From Mycolicibacterium brisbanense (GTDB lineage Bacteria; Actinomycetota; Actinomycetes; Mycobacteriales; Mycobacteriaceae): DNA of 64,000 nt. Shown piece after piece: positions 44,908-52,028 of the stretch. Under the pieces are notes generated by a model, which made no database searches, had not been told where the DNA came from, and was given only the letters and a program-made list of their open reading frames with translations. Every line of letters begins with the position of its first letter. Position 1 is the first letter of the stretch. The position numbers and the translations under genes are program-made. The stretch is from contig NZ_BCSX01000034.1 in NCBI RefSeq assembly GCF_001570425.1, positions 1 through 64,000 of the forward strand, read 5' to 3'.

Positions 44908-45344
44908 CCCCCGAACAGATGCTCGACGTAGCGGTGGAGGAGGCGCAGAAAGGCTTGGCCGAGGGCGGTATCCCGATCGGAGCGGCGCTGTTCCGGGATA
45001 CGGGCGAGCTGCTGGGCGCCGGACACAACCGGCGGGTGCAGAACGACGATCCGTCGATTCACGCCGAGACCGACGCCTTCCGCGCCGCGGGCCGCCAGCG
45101 CGGCTACCGCTCGACGATCATGGTCACCACGCTCTCGCCGTGCTGGTACTGCAGCGGGCTGGTGCGTCAGTTCAACATCGGTGCGGTGGTGATCGGTGAA
45201 GCCCGGACTTTCTCCGGTGGCCACGATTGGCTGTCCGAAAACGGGGTTGCGGTTACGCTGCTTGACGACAAGCGCTGCGTGGCGATGATGGAGGACTTCA
45301 TCGCCGACCGGCCGGAACTGTGGGCGGAGGATATTGGCGAATGA
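44904..45344 (+). CDS. Cytosine deaminase-like nucleobase deaminase (yeast Fcy1 type)
   Basis: 146 aa from the ATG at 44904 (ATGA overlap with the permease). Zinc-dependent cytidine-deaminase fold: H53-A-E55 gives a zinc ligand and the proton shuttle, and P79-C80-W-Y-C83 the other two ligands. The spacing and HAETDAF are closer to fungal cytosine deaminase than to the tRNA adenosine deaminase TadA, which is usually encoded elsewhere. It likely converts an imported aminopyrimidine (cytosine, or 5-methylcytosine to thymine) to the oxo form. Its stop overlaps the oxygenase start by 4 bp. Confidence 0.88.
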   Translation: MTPEQMLDVAVEEAQKGLAEGGIPIGAALFRDTGELLGAGHNRRVQNDDPSIHAETDAFRAAGRQRGYRSTIMVTTLSPCWYCSGLVRQFNIGAVVIGEARTFSGGHDWLSENGVAVTLLDDKRCVAMMEDFIADRPELWAEDIGE

Positions 45345-46300
45345 GTGCCATTGCGACAGTAGATATTTCGCGGTGGTACCGCGGTGGGGCCGACGCCGAC
45401 GCCGTGGCAGCCGAGGTCGATGAGGGCCTGCAGCGGGCCGGCTTCATCGTCGTCACCGGCCACGGGGTGGATGCCGATCTGGCGGCGCGCGTGCGGGCTG
45501 CCAGCCGCGAGTTCTTTGCTCTGCCAGACGAGGTCAAGCAGCGCTACTCCGTGCCGGTCGGCGGGCACGGCTGGATCGGTCCCGGCGCCGAAGCCAACGG
45601 TTACGCCGAGGGCACCGAGACCCCGCCCGATCTCAAGGAGAGCTACAGCCTCGGGGCCGAGACCGCGACGGGCGACCCGGACGTGGACCGGATCTGGTTC
45701 GCGCCCAACGTCTGGCCGGCCGAGGTGCCCGCTCTGCAGCCGCTGGTCGGCGAGTACACCGCGGCGATGCGCAAGCTGTCCGACGATCTGCTCGCGCTGT
45801 TCTCCCACGCACTCGGGCTGCCGGCGAATCCCTTTGCGACGCTGGCCGACCGGCCGACCTGGACCATGAACATCAACCACTACCCACCGGTGAGCGTGGT
45901 GGGTGAGCCGGAGCCGGGCCAGTTCCGCATCGGCCCGCACACCGACTTCGGCACCGTCACCGTGCTGGACCGCGAACCGGGAGCGGGTGGGCTGCAGGTG
46001 TATTCGGAGGCGGAAGGCTGGGAGGACGCGCCCTGGGAGCCAGGTGCGCTGACCGTCAACATCGGTGACCTGCTCGAGTACTGGAGTGGCAAGCGCTGGC
46101 CGTCGGGCCGCCACCGCGTGCTGCCGCCGCAGCCGCACGCCCCGGAAGAGGATTTGGTCTCGCTGATCTATTTCTACGAGGCCAACCACGACGCCCTGGT
46201 GACGCCGCTGGATCCGCCGATCGGACGCGTGGCGGGGCTGACTCCCGTGACATCGTCGGACTTCATCAAAGAGCGCCTGGACGCCATCACGGTCGGTTGA
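45341..46300 (+). CDS. Isopenicillin-N-synthase-family Fe(II) oxygenase
   Basis: 319 aa from the ATG at 45341. A DIOX_N-type N-terminal part (AGFIVVTGHGVDADLAARVRAASREFF) precedes the jelly-roll core. The iron ligands are H200-T-D202 and H258 (SGRHRVLPP). In the R-x-S motif that normally holds the 2-oxoglutarate or substrate carboxylate the sequence reads L272-V-S274, so the arginine is missing. Fungal thymine-7-hydroxylase belongs to this superfamily, and the neighbours import and deaminate a pyrimidine, so oxidation of a pyrimidine base is an attractive guess. The actual substrate is unknown. Confidence 0.88.
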   Translation: MSAIATVDISRWYRGGADADAVAAEVDEGLQRAGFIVVTGHGVDADLAARVRAASREFFALPDEVKQRYSVPVGGHGWIGPGAEANGYAEGTETPPDLKESYSLGAETATGDPDVDRIWFAPNVWPAEVPALQPLVGEYTAAMRKLSDDLLALFSHALGLPANPFATLADRPTWTMNINHYPPVSVVGEPEPGQFRIGPHTDFGTVTVLDREPGAGGLQVYSEAEGWEDAPWEPGALTVNIGDLLEYWSGKRWPSGRHRVLPPQPHAPEEDLVSLIYFYEANHDALVTPLDPPIGRVAGLTPVTSSDFIKERLDAITVG

Positions 46301-46301
46301 G

Positions 46302-46868
46302 CTACGGCCGGGGTGCCGGGCCGTCGGGTTCGAGCGTGAACAGCCCCGTGGTCAACGGCTTTCGGGCGGTGCGGTATTCGTCGTCGATGACCTCGGCCAT
46401 GCCCGCGCAGGCATCGGCGCCGAACAGGAACAGCAGATCCCGCTGCGGTACGGCCGCGACGATGTCGTCGCCGACGAATCGGGTCATGCGCTCATGAAGC
46501 CCAGAGGCCACCAGTGTGGTTGCGGCCAGCCAGCTTCCGCTCATCACCACGGTCGGGTGTCCGGCGGGACCGCGCTCGAAGAACTCCATCGCCACGCGGC
46601 CGGCCGACAAGGCCTGCGACAACGCCCGGTCCGCATGGGCGTATGCCGTCGTCAGGTCGATCCGGGCGGCAGCCAGCTGCGCGGCACCCACCGCGGCCAG
46701 AATCTGGGCATCGGGGGGACCGGTCGGGGTCACCAGCGCCACCGAGAGGCCGTGGCCGATCCGACGCTGAGCCTGTGCGCCGGTCGACAGCGCGTCGGGA
46801 TAGTCGGCGGGAACCAGGTACGGGTAGATCTGATCGACGTCGATCTGCATGCCGTCATCTTGCGCCAT
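46302..46868 (-). CDS. DUF1444-like conserved protein
   Basis: 188 aa from the ATG at 46868. ATG 46850 (MQIDVDQIYPYLVP) is equally possible; neither has a clear ribosome binding site. It is a soluble protein with IGHGLSVALV near residue 40, ATTLVASGLHERMTRFVGDDIVAAVPQRDLLFLFGADA and a final RKPLTTGLFTLEPDG. The pattern resembles DUF1444/YtpQ-like proteins of actinobacteria, whose role is unknown. Its stop is 2 bp from that of the oxygenase on the opposite strand. It is divergent from nei. Confidence 0.7.
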   Translation of the reverse strand: MAQDDGMQIDVDQIYPYLVPADYPDALSTGAQAQRRIGHGLSVALVTPTGPPDAQILAAVGAAQLAAARIDLTTAYAHADRALSQALSAGRVAMEFFERGPAGHPTVVMSGSWLAATTLVASGLHERMTRFVGDDIVAAVPQRDLLFLFGADACAGMAEVIDDEYRTARKPLTTGLFTLEPDGPAPRP

Positions 46869-46931
46869 CGGTAAACGGGCACGCCGCACTCGTTAGGGTT
46901 ACGGGCATGCGTGTCAACCGCGGTCCGAGCC

Positions 46932-47726
46932 ATGCCTGAAGGGCACACTCTGCATCGCCTGGCCCGGCTGCATCAACGCCGGTTCGGCCGGGCCCCTGTG
47001 ACCGTGTCGAGCCCGCAGGGGAGGTTCGATGATGGCGCCGCCGACGTGAGTGGGCGGGTGCTGCGCAAATCCGATGCCTGGGGCAAGCATCTGTTCCATC
47101 ACTACGACGGCGGTCGCGTCGTCCACATTCATCTGGGCCTGTACGGCACGTTCACGGAAGCGCCCGTGCCGTTGCCGCTGCCGGTGGGGCAGGTGCGGAT
47201 GCGCATGGTCGGGACCGAGTACGGTACCGACCTGCGTGGTCCGACCGTGTGTGAGGTGATCGGCGAACCCGAGATCGCCGACGTCGTCGCCAAACTCGGC
47301 CCAGACCCGTTGCGCGGCGATGCCGATCCCGAAGTCGCCTGGAAGCGGATTGCCAAGTCGCGCAGATCGATCGGCGCGTTGCTGATGGATCAGTCGGTGA
47401 TCGCCGGGGTCGGCAACGTGTACCGCAGCGAGTTGTTGTTCCGTCATCGCATCGACCCCTACCGGCTCGGTGTTCACCTCGGCCAGGACGAATTCGCCGA
47501 CATGTGGACCGATCTGGTGGCGCTGATGAAGGTCGGCGTGCGCCGCGGCAAGATCGTCGTGGTGCGCCCGGAGCACGACCACGGTGCCCCGTCCTACGGA
47601 CCCGGCCGTCCCCGCACCTATGTGTACCGGCGGGCGGGCGATGCGTGCCGAGTATGCGGAACCTCGGTGCGCACGGCCGAATTGGAGGGCCGCAATCTGT
47701 TCTGGTGCCCGGCCTGCCAGAGGTAG
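46932..47726 (+). CDS. nei: Fpg/Nei-family DNA glycosylase (Rv2464c-like)
   Basis: 264 aa from the ATG at 46932, fixed by the obligate N-terminus M-P2-E3-G-H: the exposed Pro2 is the catalytic amine and Glu3 the acid. GHTLHRLARLH marks the Nei rather than the Fpg branch. The helix-two-turn-helix is in LMDQSVIAGVGNVYRSELLFRHRIDPY, and a C-terminal zinc finger (CRVCG ... FWCPACQR) closes the protein. It removes oxidised pyrimidines and nicks the strand in base excision repair. Confidence 0.93.
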   Translation: MPEGHTLHRLARLHQRRFGRAPVTVSSPQGRFDDGAADVSGRVLRKSDAWGKHLFHHYDGGRVVHIHLGLYGTFTEAPVPLPLPVGQVRMRMVGTEYGTDLRGPTVCEVIGEPEIADVVAKLGPDPLRGDADPEVAWKRIAKSRRSIGALLMDQSVIAGVGNVYRSELLFRHRIDPYRLGVHLGQDEFADMWTDLVALMKVGVRRGKIVVVRPEHDHGAPSYGPGRPRTYVYRRAGDACRVCGTSVRTAELEGRNLFWCPACQR

Positions 47727-47763
47727 TGCGGCAGGATCGGATTCGCCACGGGACAATTGACGA

Positions 47764-49449
47764 GTGGAATTGATCCTCGTCGTCGTCGGAGCCATTGTCG
47801 TCACAGCCATTGCCCACCGGCGCGGATTGGAACCCGCCCTGATCATCGTGGTCGTCGGCATTGCGGTGTCGTTCTTTCCGGATTTCGAGCCGCCCGAACT
47901 GGATTCGCACATCCTGCTGACGGTGGTGCTGCCGCCGCTGCTGTATTCGGCGGCGCTGGGGTTCTCGTTCCCGACGTTCTTGCGCAATATCCGGCCGATC
48001 CTCGGTCTCGGGGTCGGGTTGGTGGTGGTGACCGCGTTCACGGTGGCTGCGGTGTCGTCGTGGCTGGTGCTGGTGCCGCTGACGTTCGGGCTCGCGCTGG
48101 TCCTCGGCGCGATCGTGGCGCCTCCGGATGCGGTCACGGCGGTCGCGGTGGGCCGCAAACTGGGTCTGCCGAAGCGTGTGATGGCGATCCTGACCGGCGA
48201 GAGTCTCATCAACGATGCTGCGGCGCTGACGCTGTTCAGCATCGCGGTGGCTCAGGTCGCAGGCACCCACACGTTCATCGAGGACCCTTTCCTGCTGTTC
48301 GCCTTCAGCGCCGTGGTGGGTCCGCTGGTGGGAGCACTGCTGGGCTACGTGACGCTGTGGATCCGACGGCGGCTCGCCAACCCGGGGCTGGAGACCGTTC
48401 AAGGGCTGGTGGTGCCGTTCGCGGCGTACATCACCGCCGAGGAACTGCATGCCTCTGGTGTGCTGGCGGTCGTCGTCGCCGGATTCGTGGTCGGCCACGG
48501 TTCGCTGGGCGCCGGATACCAGACCAGGCTGCAGGAACGCTATGTGTGGAACTCGGTGGACGTGCTGCTGGAGGCGTTCGTCTTCGCCTATATCGGTCTG
48601 CATCTGCGATTTGTGCTTGAGCACCTCAACGACGCGCACGAATCGCTGGTGGAGGTGGCTGTCGCGTCGGCGATCGTGCTGCTGATCGTCTTGGTGATCC
48701 GGCCGCTGTCGGTGTTCGTGATGTTCGGCCGCAACAAGTTGTTCCGGCATGTCGAGAACCGGCTGAGCGTGCCGGTGCCGGAGCGGGGCGGCCGTGGCGC
48801 CCTGGGGACGAAGGTGCGACGCAAGCCGATGGGCAAGTGGCGCTCACGTGTGGACCGCAGGCCGCTGTCCTGGCGCGAGAGCATGGTGGTCTCGTGGACC
48901 GGCATGCGCGGCGTGGTCACCTTGGCCGCGGCCGCGGCGATCCCGGCGACGACCATCACCGGTGAACCGTTCCCGGAGCGGGCCACCATTCAGGCCATCG
49001 CCTTCGTCGTCAGCGTCGGCACCCTGTTGATCCAGGGTTGGTCGCTGCCGCTGTTGATCCGACGGCTGCATCTGTCGCGGTTCTGCGACGACCACGAGGT
49101 CGATCGGGAAGAGGAGCTCAAGGCCGAGCGGCTGGTGCACGACGCCGCCGAGGAAGTGCTGGCGAACTTCGAGGCACCGCCGGGGATGAACCCGACGGTA
49201 CTGACCGAGATCCGCGGCATCATCGCGCGGCATTCACAGGATGCCGACGAGATGCCCGACCCCGAGGCACACACCAAGCGGTCGGAAGTGTTCTCGGCGC
49301 TGTATCGCGATGTACTGGCGGCTCAGCGGCAGGCGCTGATCGCCGAGCGGGACGCGGGAGGCATCGAGGACGAGGCGGTGCGGGCCATGCTCGAGCGGCT
49401 CGACCTGCAGGAGGCCGGGGTGTCGGCGCGGCTCGACAGCCGGTTCTGA
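47764..49449 (+). CDS. NhaP-type Na+(K+)/H+ antiporter
   Basis: 561 aa from a GTG at 47764. CPA1 family, with about twelve membrane helices to residue 420 and a cytosolic tail of about 140 residues. Key segments are ILLTVVLPPLLYSAALGF, LGAIVAPPDAVTAVAVGRKLGLP (ion-binding Asp) and LTGESLINDAAALTLFSIAV (the ND motif). RRPLSWRESMVVSWTGMRGVVTLAAAAAIP is also typical. It exchanges Na+ or K+ for protons in pH and salt balance. It starts 37 bp after nei but is functionally unrelated. Confidence 0.92.
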   Translation: MELILVVVGAIVVTAIAHRRGLEPALIIVVVGIAVSFFPDFEPPELDSHILLTVVLPPLLYSAALGFSFPTFLRNIRPILGLGVGLVVVTAFTVAAVSSWLVLVPLTFGLALVLGAIVAPPDAVTAVAVGRKLGLPKRVMAILTGESLINDAAALTLFSIAVAQVAGTHTFIEDPFLLFAFSAVVGPLVGALLGYVTLWIRRRLANPGLETVQGLVVPFAAYITAEELHASGVLAVVVAGFVVGHGSLGAGYQTRLQERYVWNSVDVLLEAFVFAYIGLHLRFVLEHLNDAHESLVEVAVASAIVLLIVLVIRPLSVFVMFGRNKLFRHVENRLSVPVPERGGRGALGTKVRRKPMGKWRSRVDRRPLSWRESMVVSWTGMRGVVTLAAAAAIPATTITGEPFPERATIQAIAFVVSVGTLLIQGWSLPLLIRRLHLSRFCDDHEVDREEELKAERLVHDAAEEVLANFEAPPGMNPTVLTEIRGIIARHSQDADEMPDPEAHTKRSEVFSALYRDVLAAQRQALIAERDAGGIEDEAVRAMLERLDLQEAGVSARLDSRF

Positions 49450-49455
49450 CGACCG

Positions 49456-49514
49456 GCGAGCAGACACGGGAGTGCCCGAACCGCGGCGTGTCGCGGACCT
49501 TCGCGACTGCTCGC
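49456..49514. repeat. Palindromic intergenic element, copy B
   Basis: GCGAGCAG (49456-49463) and CTGCTCGC (49507-49514) flank a centre with CCGCGGCGTGTCGCGGACC. Arms and centre match copies A and C. It sits 6 nt after the antiporter stop and 6 nt before the end of the convergent Gly/Asp-rich gene. Confidence 0.72.
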
Positions 49515-49520
49515 GGTGGG

Positions 49521-50369
49521 TCAGAAGTCCCCGCTGCCGAAGTCGCCGCCGCCGAAGTCGAACCCGCCGCCGTCGAAGCCGCCGCTGTCCCAACCGCTGG
49601 CGTCGGTGCCGCCCCAGCCGCCGGAGTCCGAGCCACTGTCGTAGCCACCGTTGTCGTAGCCACCGCCGTCATACCCGCCGGCATCCTGGCCGGCGGCGTA
49701 TCCGTCGGAGTAGCCGTCGCCGTAGCCGCTCTCGAAACCCTGTGCGCCGTAGTTGACCCCGTGCATGCCACTGAACAGCGAGTCGAACAGCAGCGCCGAA
49801 CCGACGCCCCAGGCTCCTGCGACGAGGGCCGTCTTCCACCAGGGCTCGGAGTACCAGCCGGCAGGCACCGGTCGGCCGGCGACGCGGCCGCCGGGGTAGT
49901 AGTTCGGTGTGCGCGGCGACGGGGTGGGGGAGGCCTCCAGCTGGCGGCCCTCGTAGTTGATCGTGCGGTCCTCGGTGACCGCGCCCGCCGACCGCTGCCC
50001 GGCGAGGGTCTCCAGTTCGGGGCCGGGATCCATGCCCATCGCGGTGCGCGCGGCGCGCACGTAGTACAGGCCCTCGATGGCGCTTTCCTTGGCCAGCGCG
50101 GCCTGCTTGGCGGTGGTCGCCTGGTCGATCTGGGAGGACGCGGCGGTGTAGCGCTCCGACGCGTCGGCCAGCGCCTGCTTGGATGCGTCGTCGGTGCCGG
50201 TCAGGTTCAGCACCTGGCCACCGAGGCGCTCGATGATGCGACGGGCGTCGGCCTTGGCGTCGGCGAGGGATTCGGCGGTGCGTCGGCCGGCCGATTTCGA
50301 CGAGCTGTAGACCGCGAACGCGATGGCGGCGATGACCAGGACGATGAGTACCAGCAAAACGCTGTTCAT
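49521..50369 (-). CDS. Membrane protein with Gly/Asp/Ser-rich C-terminal repeats
   Basis: 282 aa. An N-terminal membrane helix (VLLVLIVLVIAAIAFAVY) is followed by a helical, coiled-coil-like region about 22-115 and a Pro-rich linker. A second hydrophobic stretch around 180-200 follows, and the last 70 residues are a low-complexity tail of GGYD, GGW and GGFD units. The tail recalls the Gly-rich ends of TPM/YgcG-type membrane proteins. The composition suggests a disordered surface or assembly segment. Function unknown; expressed alone. Confidence 0.8.
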   Translation of the reverse strand: MNSVLLVLIVLVIAAIAFAVYSSSKSAGRRTAESLADAKADARRIIERLGGQVLNLTGTDDASKQALADASERYTAASSQIDQATTAKQAALAKESAIEGLYYVRAARTAMGMDPGPELETLAGQRSAGAVTEDRTINYEGRQLEASPTPSPRTPNYYPGGRVAGRPVPAGWYSEPWWKTALVAGAWGVGSALLFDSLFSGMHGVNYGAQGFESGYGDGYSDGYAAGQDAGGYDGGGYDNGGYDSGSDSGGWGGTDASGWDSGGFDGGGFDFGGGDFGSGDF

Positions 50370-50420
50370 GGCGTCCAGGGTACCGAGCGGAAACGGGGTT
50401 TCCGGGCGTCGGAGTGGGCG

Positions 50421-51605
50421 TCAGATTACGCCGAGAGCGGAGTACACCTCGTTGGACAGCGCGACCGTGCGAGGGTCGGCGTTGCACTTGGTCGCATCGA
50501 AGAAGTTCATCACGTACGCGTAGCCAATGCGGTGTTCGAGGTCGACGAACGCGTACGAACCGCCGGAGCCGCCGTGGCCGAAAATCCGGAGGTTGGGGCC
50601 GGCCACGCCGCGCTGGTTGAGCATGTATCCCAGACCCCAGCCGTGGTCGGCGACGCGCGGGCCGAGCACCACGTCGGGGTCGAAGCCGCCCTGGGATACC
50701 CGGGCCCGCTCCAAGTGTTCGCGGCTGATCAACGTCTCCTGGGCCAGTGCGTTGTAGAACGTCGCCATGCCCAGTGCGGACACATGCGCATTGGTGCTGG
50801 GGAATTCGGCCGACCGCCACGTGCTCAGGGCGTGCGCGCCTAGCTCGTCGTCCGGCACGAAGTCCATCGAGACCGCGAATGCCGCCCACGGATGGTCGTT
50901 CAGGTGCTGCGGCGGCGTACACACCCTGTTCTGGGCCAGCACGCTGCGCACGGTCGGCTTGTTCAGCATTTCCGCGCAGCGGTGGTGCTCGTCGGCAGGC
51001 AGCCCGATATGGACGTCGATGCCCAGCGGCTCGGCGATCTCGGTGCGCAGATACTGGCCCAACGTGCGGCCGGTCACCCGACGGACCACCTCGCCCAGAA
51101 TGAAGCCGAAGCTCACCACGTGATAGCCCTGCGCGGTGCCGGGCTCCCACCACGGCTCGGCCGCGGCCAGGCGCGCGCAGACACCGTCCCAGTCGGTCAC
51201 ATCGCGCCAGTCCATGGGTTCGCGCGGGCCGATTACCCCGGACCGGTGCCCGAGCACCATGGCAATGGTGATGTCCTGCTTGCCGGCCTGGGCGAACTCC
51301 GGCCAGTAGCGGGCGACCGGTGCGTAGAGATCGATCTCACCGCGGTCGGCCAGCAGATGCACGCAGCTGCTCAACAGCCCCTTGGATCCGGAGAAGACGC
51401 TGGCCAGGGTGTTCTCGCGCCACGGCCGGGTGCCTGCTGCATCGGCCGATCCACCCCACAGGTTGACCACGAGCTCACCGTCGACCCAGACCGCGACGGC
51501 GGCACCGACCTCACCGCGCTCTGCGAAGTTGCGTTCGAAGGCGTCCCGGACCCGGGTGAATTGCGGCAGGCACGTGCCTGCTATCGGGGTAGCTGTGGTG
51601 ATCAT
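50421..51605 (-). CDS. lipP: Beta-lactamase-fold serine hydrolase/esterase (LipP type)
   Basis: 394 aa from the ATG at 51605 with AGGAGCC upstream. Class C beta-lactamase/EstB-like fold: the nucleophile motif S-x-x-K is in VFSGSKGLLSS near residue 72, with a Tyr in the QGYHVVSFG motif near 163 and a final HGGSGGSYAF loop. Such proteins are usually esterases rather than beta-lactamases. No signal peptide is seen. It corresponds to Rv2463 (lipP) in the same neighbourhood as tig in M. tuberculosis. Confidence 0.88.
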   Translation of the reverse strand: MITTATPIAGTCLPQFTRVRDAFERNFAERGEVGAAVAVWVDGELVVNLWGGSADAAGTRPWRENTLASVFSGSKGLLSSCVHLLADRGEIDLYAPVARYWPEFAQAGKQDITIAMVLGHRSGVIGPREPMDWRDVTDWDGVCARLAAAEPWWEPGTAQGYHVVSFGFILGEVVRRVTGRTLGQYLRTEIAEPLGIDVHIGLPADEHHRCAEMLNKPTVRSVLAQNRVCTPPQHLNDHPWAAFAVSMDFVPDDELGAHALSTWRSAEFPSTNAHVSALGMATFYNALAQETLISREHLERARVSQGGFDPDVVLGPRVADHGWGLGYMLNQRGVAGPNLRIFGHGGSGGSYAFVDLEHRIGYAYVMNFFDATKCNADPRTVALSNEVYSALGVI

Positions 51606-52028
51606 GCTGGCTCCTGTGGGTTGGACCGGAGCCGTTGGCCGGTGAGTCGGATACGCCCACCAATGTACGGGGCAGGGCTGTGATCACCACAAGCGGCGAA
51701 ATCGATTGGAAGCGATTCGAGACCGGGCCGTGACCAGGCTCTCAGGTTCGCGCGATTCGCAATTGTGCCGCAAGGGCGAGCTGACGGTGCTGAAGCGACG
51801 GCGCGCGTTCGGGATCGACGTGAACCCGAATCAATACTCCTGCCAACACATCTGACGGCAACCGAACGGGGTAGCGAGCCCGTTGCCCGAAGGGGCACCA
51901 CACTCGTTCCCCGGCCGTGCCCCGGTGTTCGTTGCCCGGAATGCCGGCGGGAAACGATCATGTGCGGTGAGCCTGACGGTGGATGCCCGTACACGACGTC
52001 GGACGCCGAACTGCAAGGTGGGTGGTCA
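51606..52028. other. Gap before the giant gene; possible N-terminal extension
   Basis: The frame of the giant gene stays open from a GTG at 51765, encoding 88 extra residues that include a cysteine-rich stretch (VRCPECRRETIMCGEPDGGC) and an ATG at 51960. Because GC-rich DNA easily leaves frames open and the later start fits the family better, I treat it as leader. The lipP promoter must lie at the left side. Confidence 0.45.

Noticed and set aside
47152..48750. Minus-strand frame opposite nei and the antiporter
   Set aside because: Spans two unrelated real genes and is rich in Arg, Gln and His; no domains.
50421..51605. Beta-lactamase resistance gene
   Set aside because: The fold is shared, but there is no signal peptide and the sequence fits the LipP/EstB esterase group.
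51606..51764. Copy of the tRNA-Gly end as an attachment site left of the giant gene
   Set aside because: I looked for the GGGCGACGGGAATCGAAC segment on the lipP side and did not see it.
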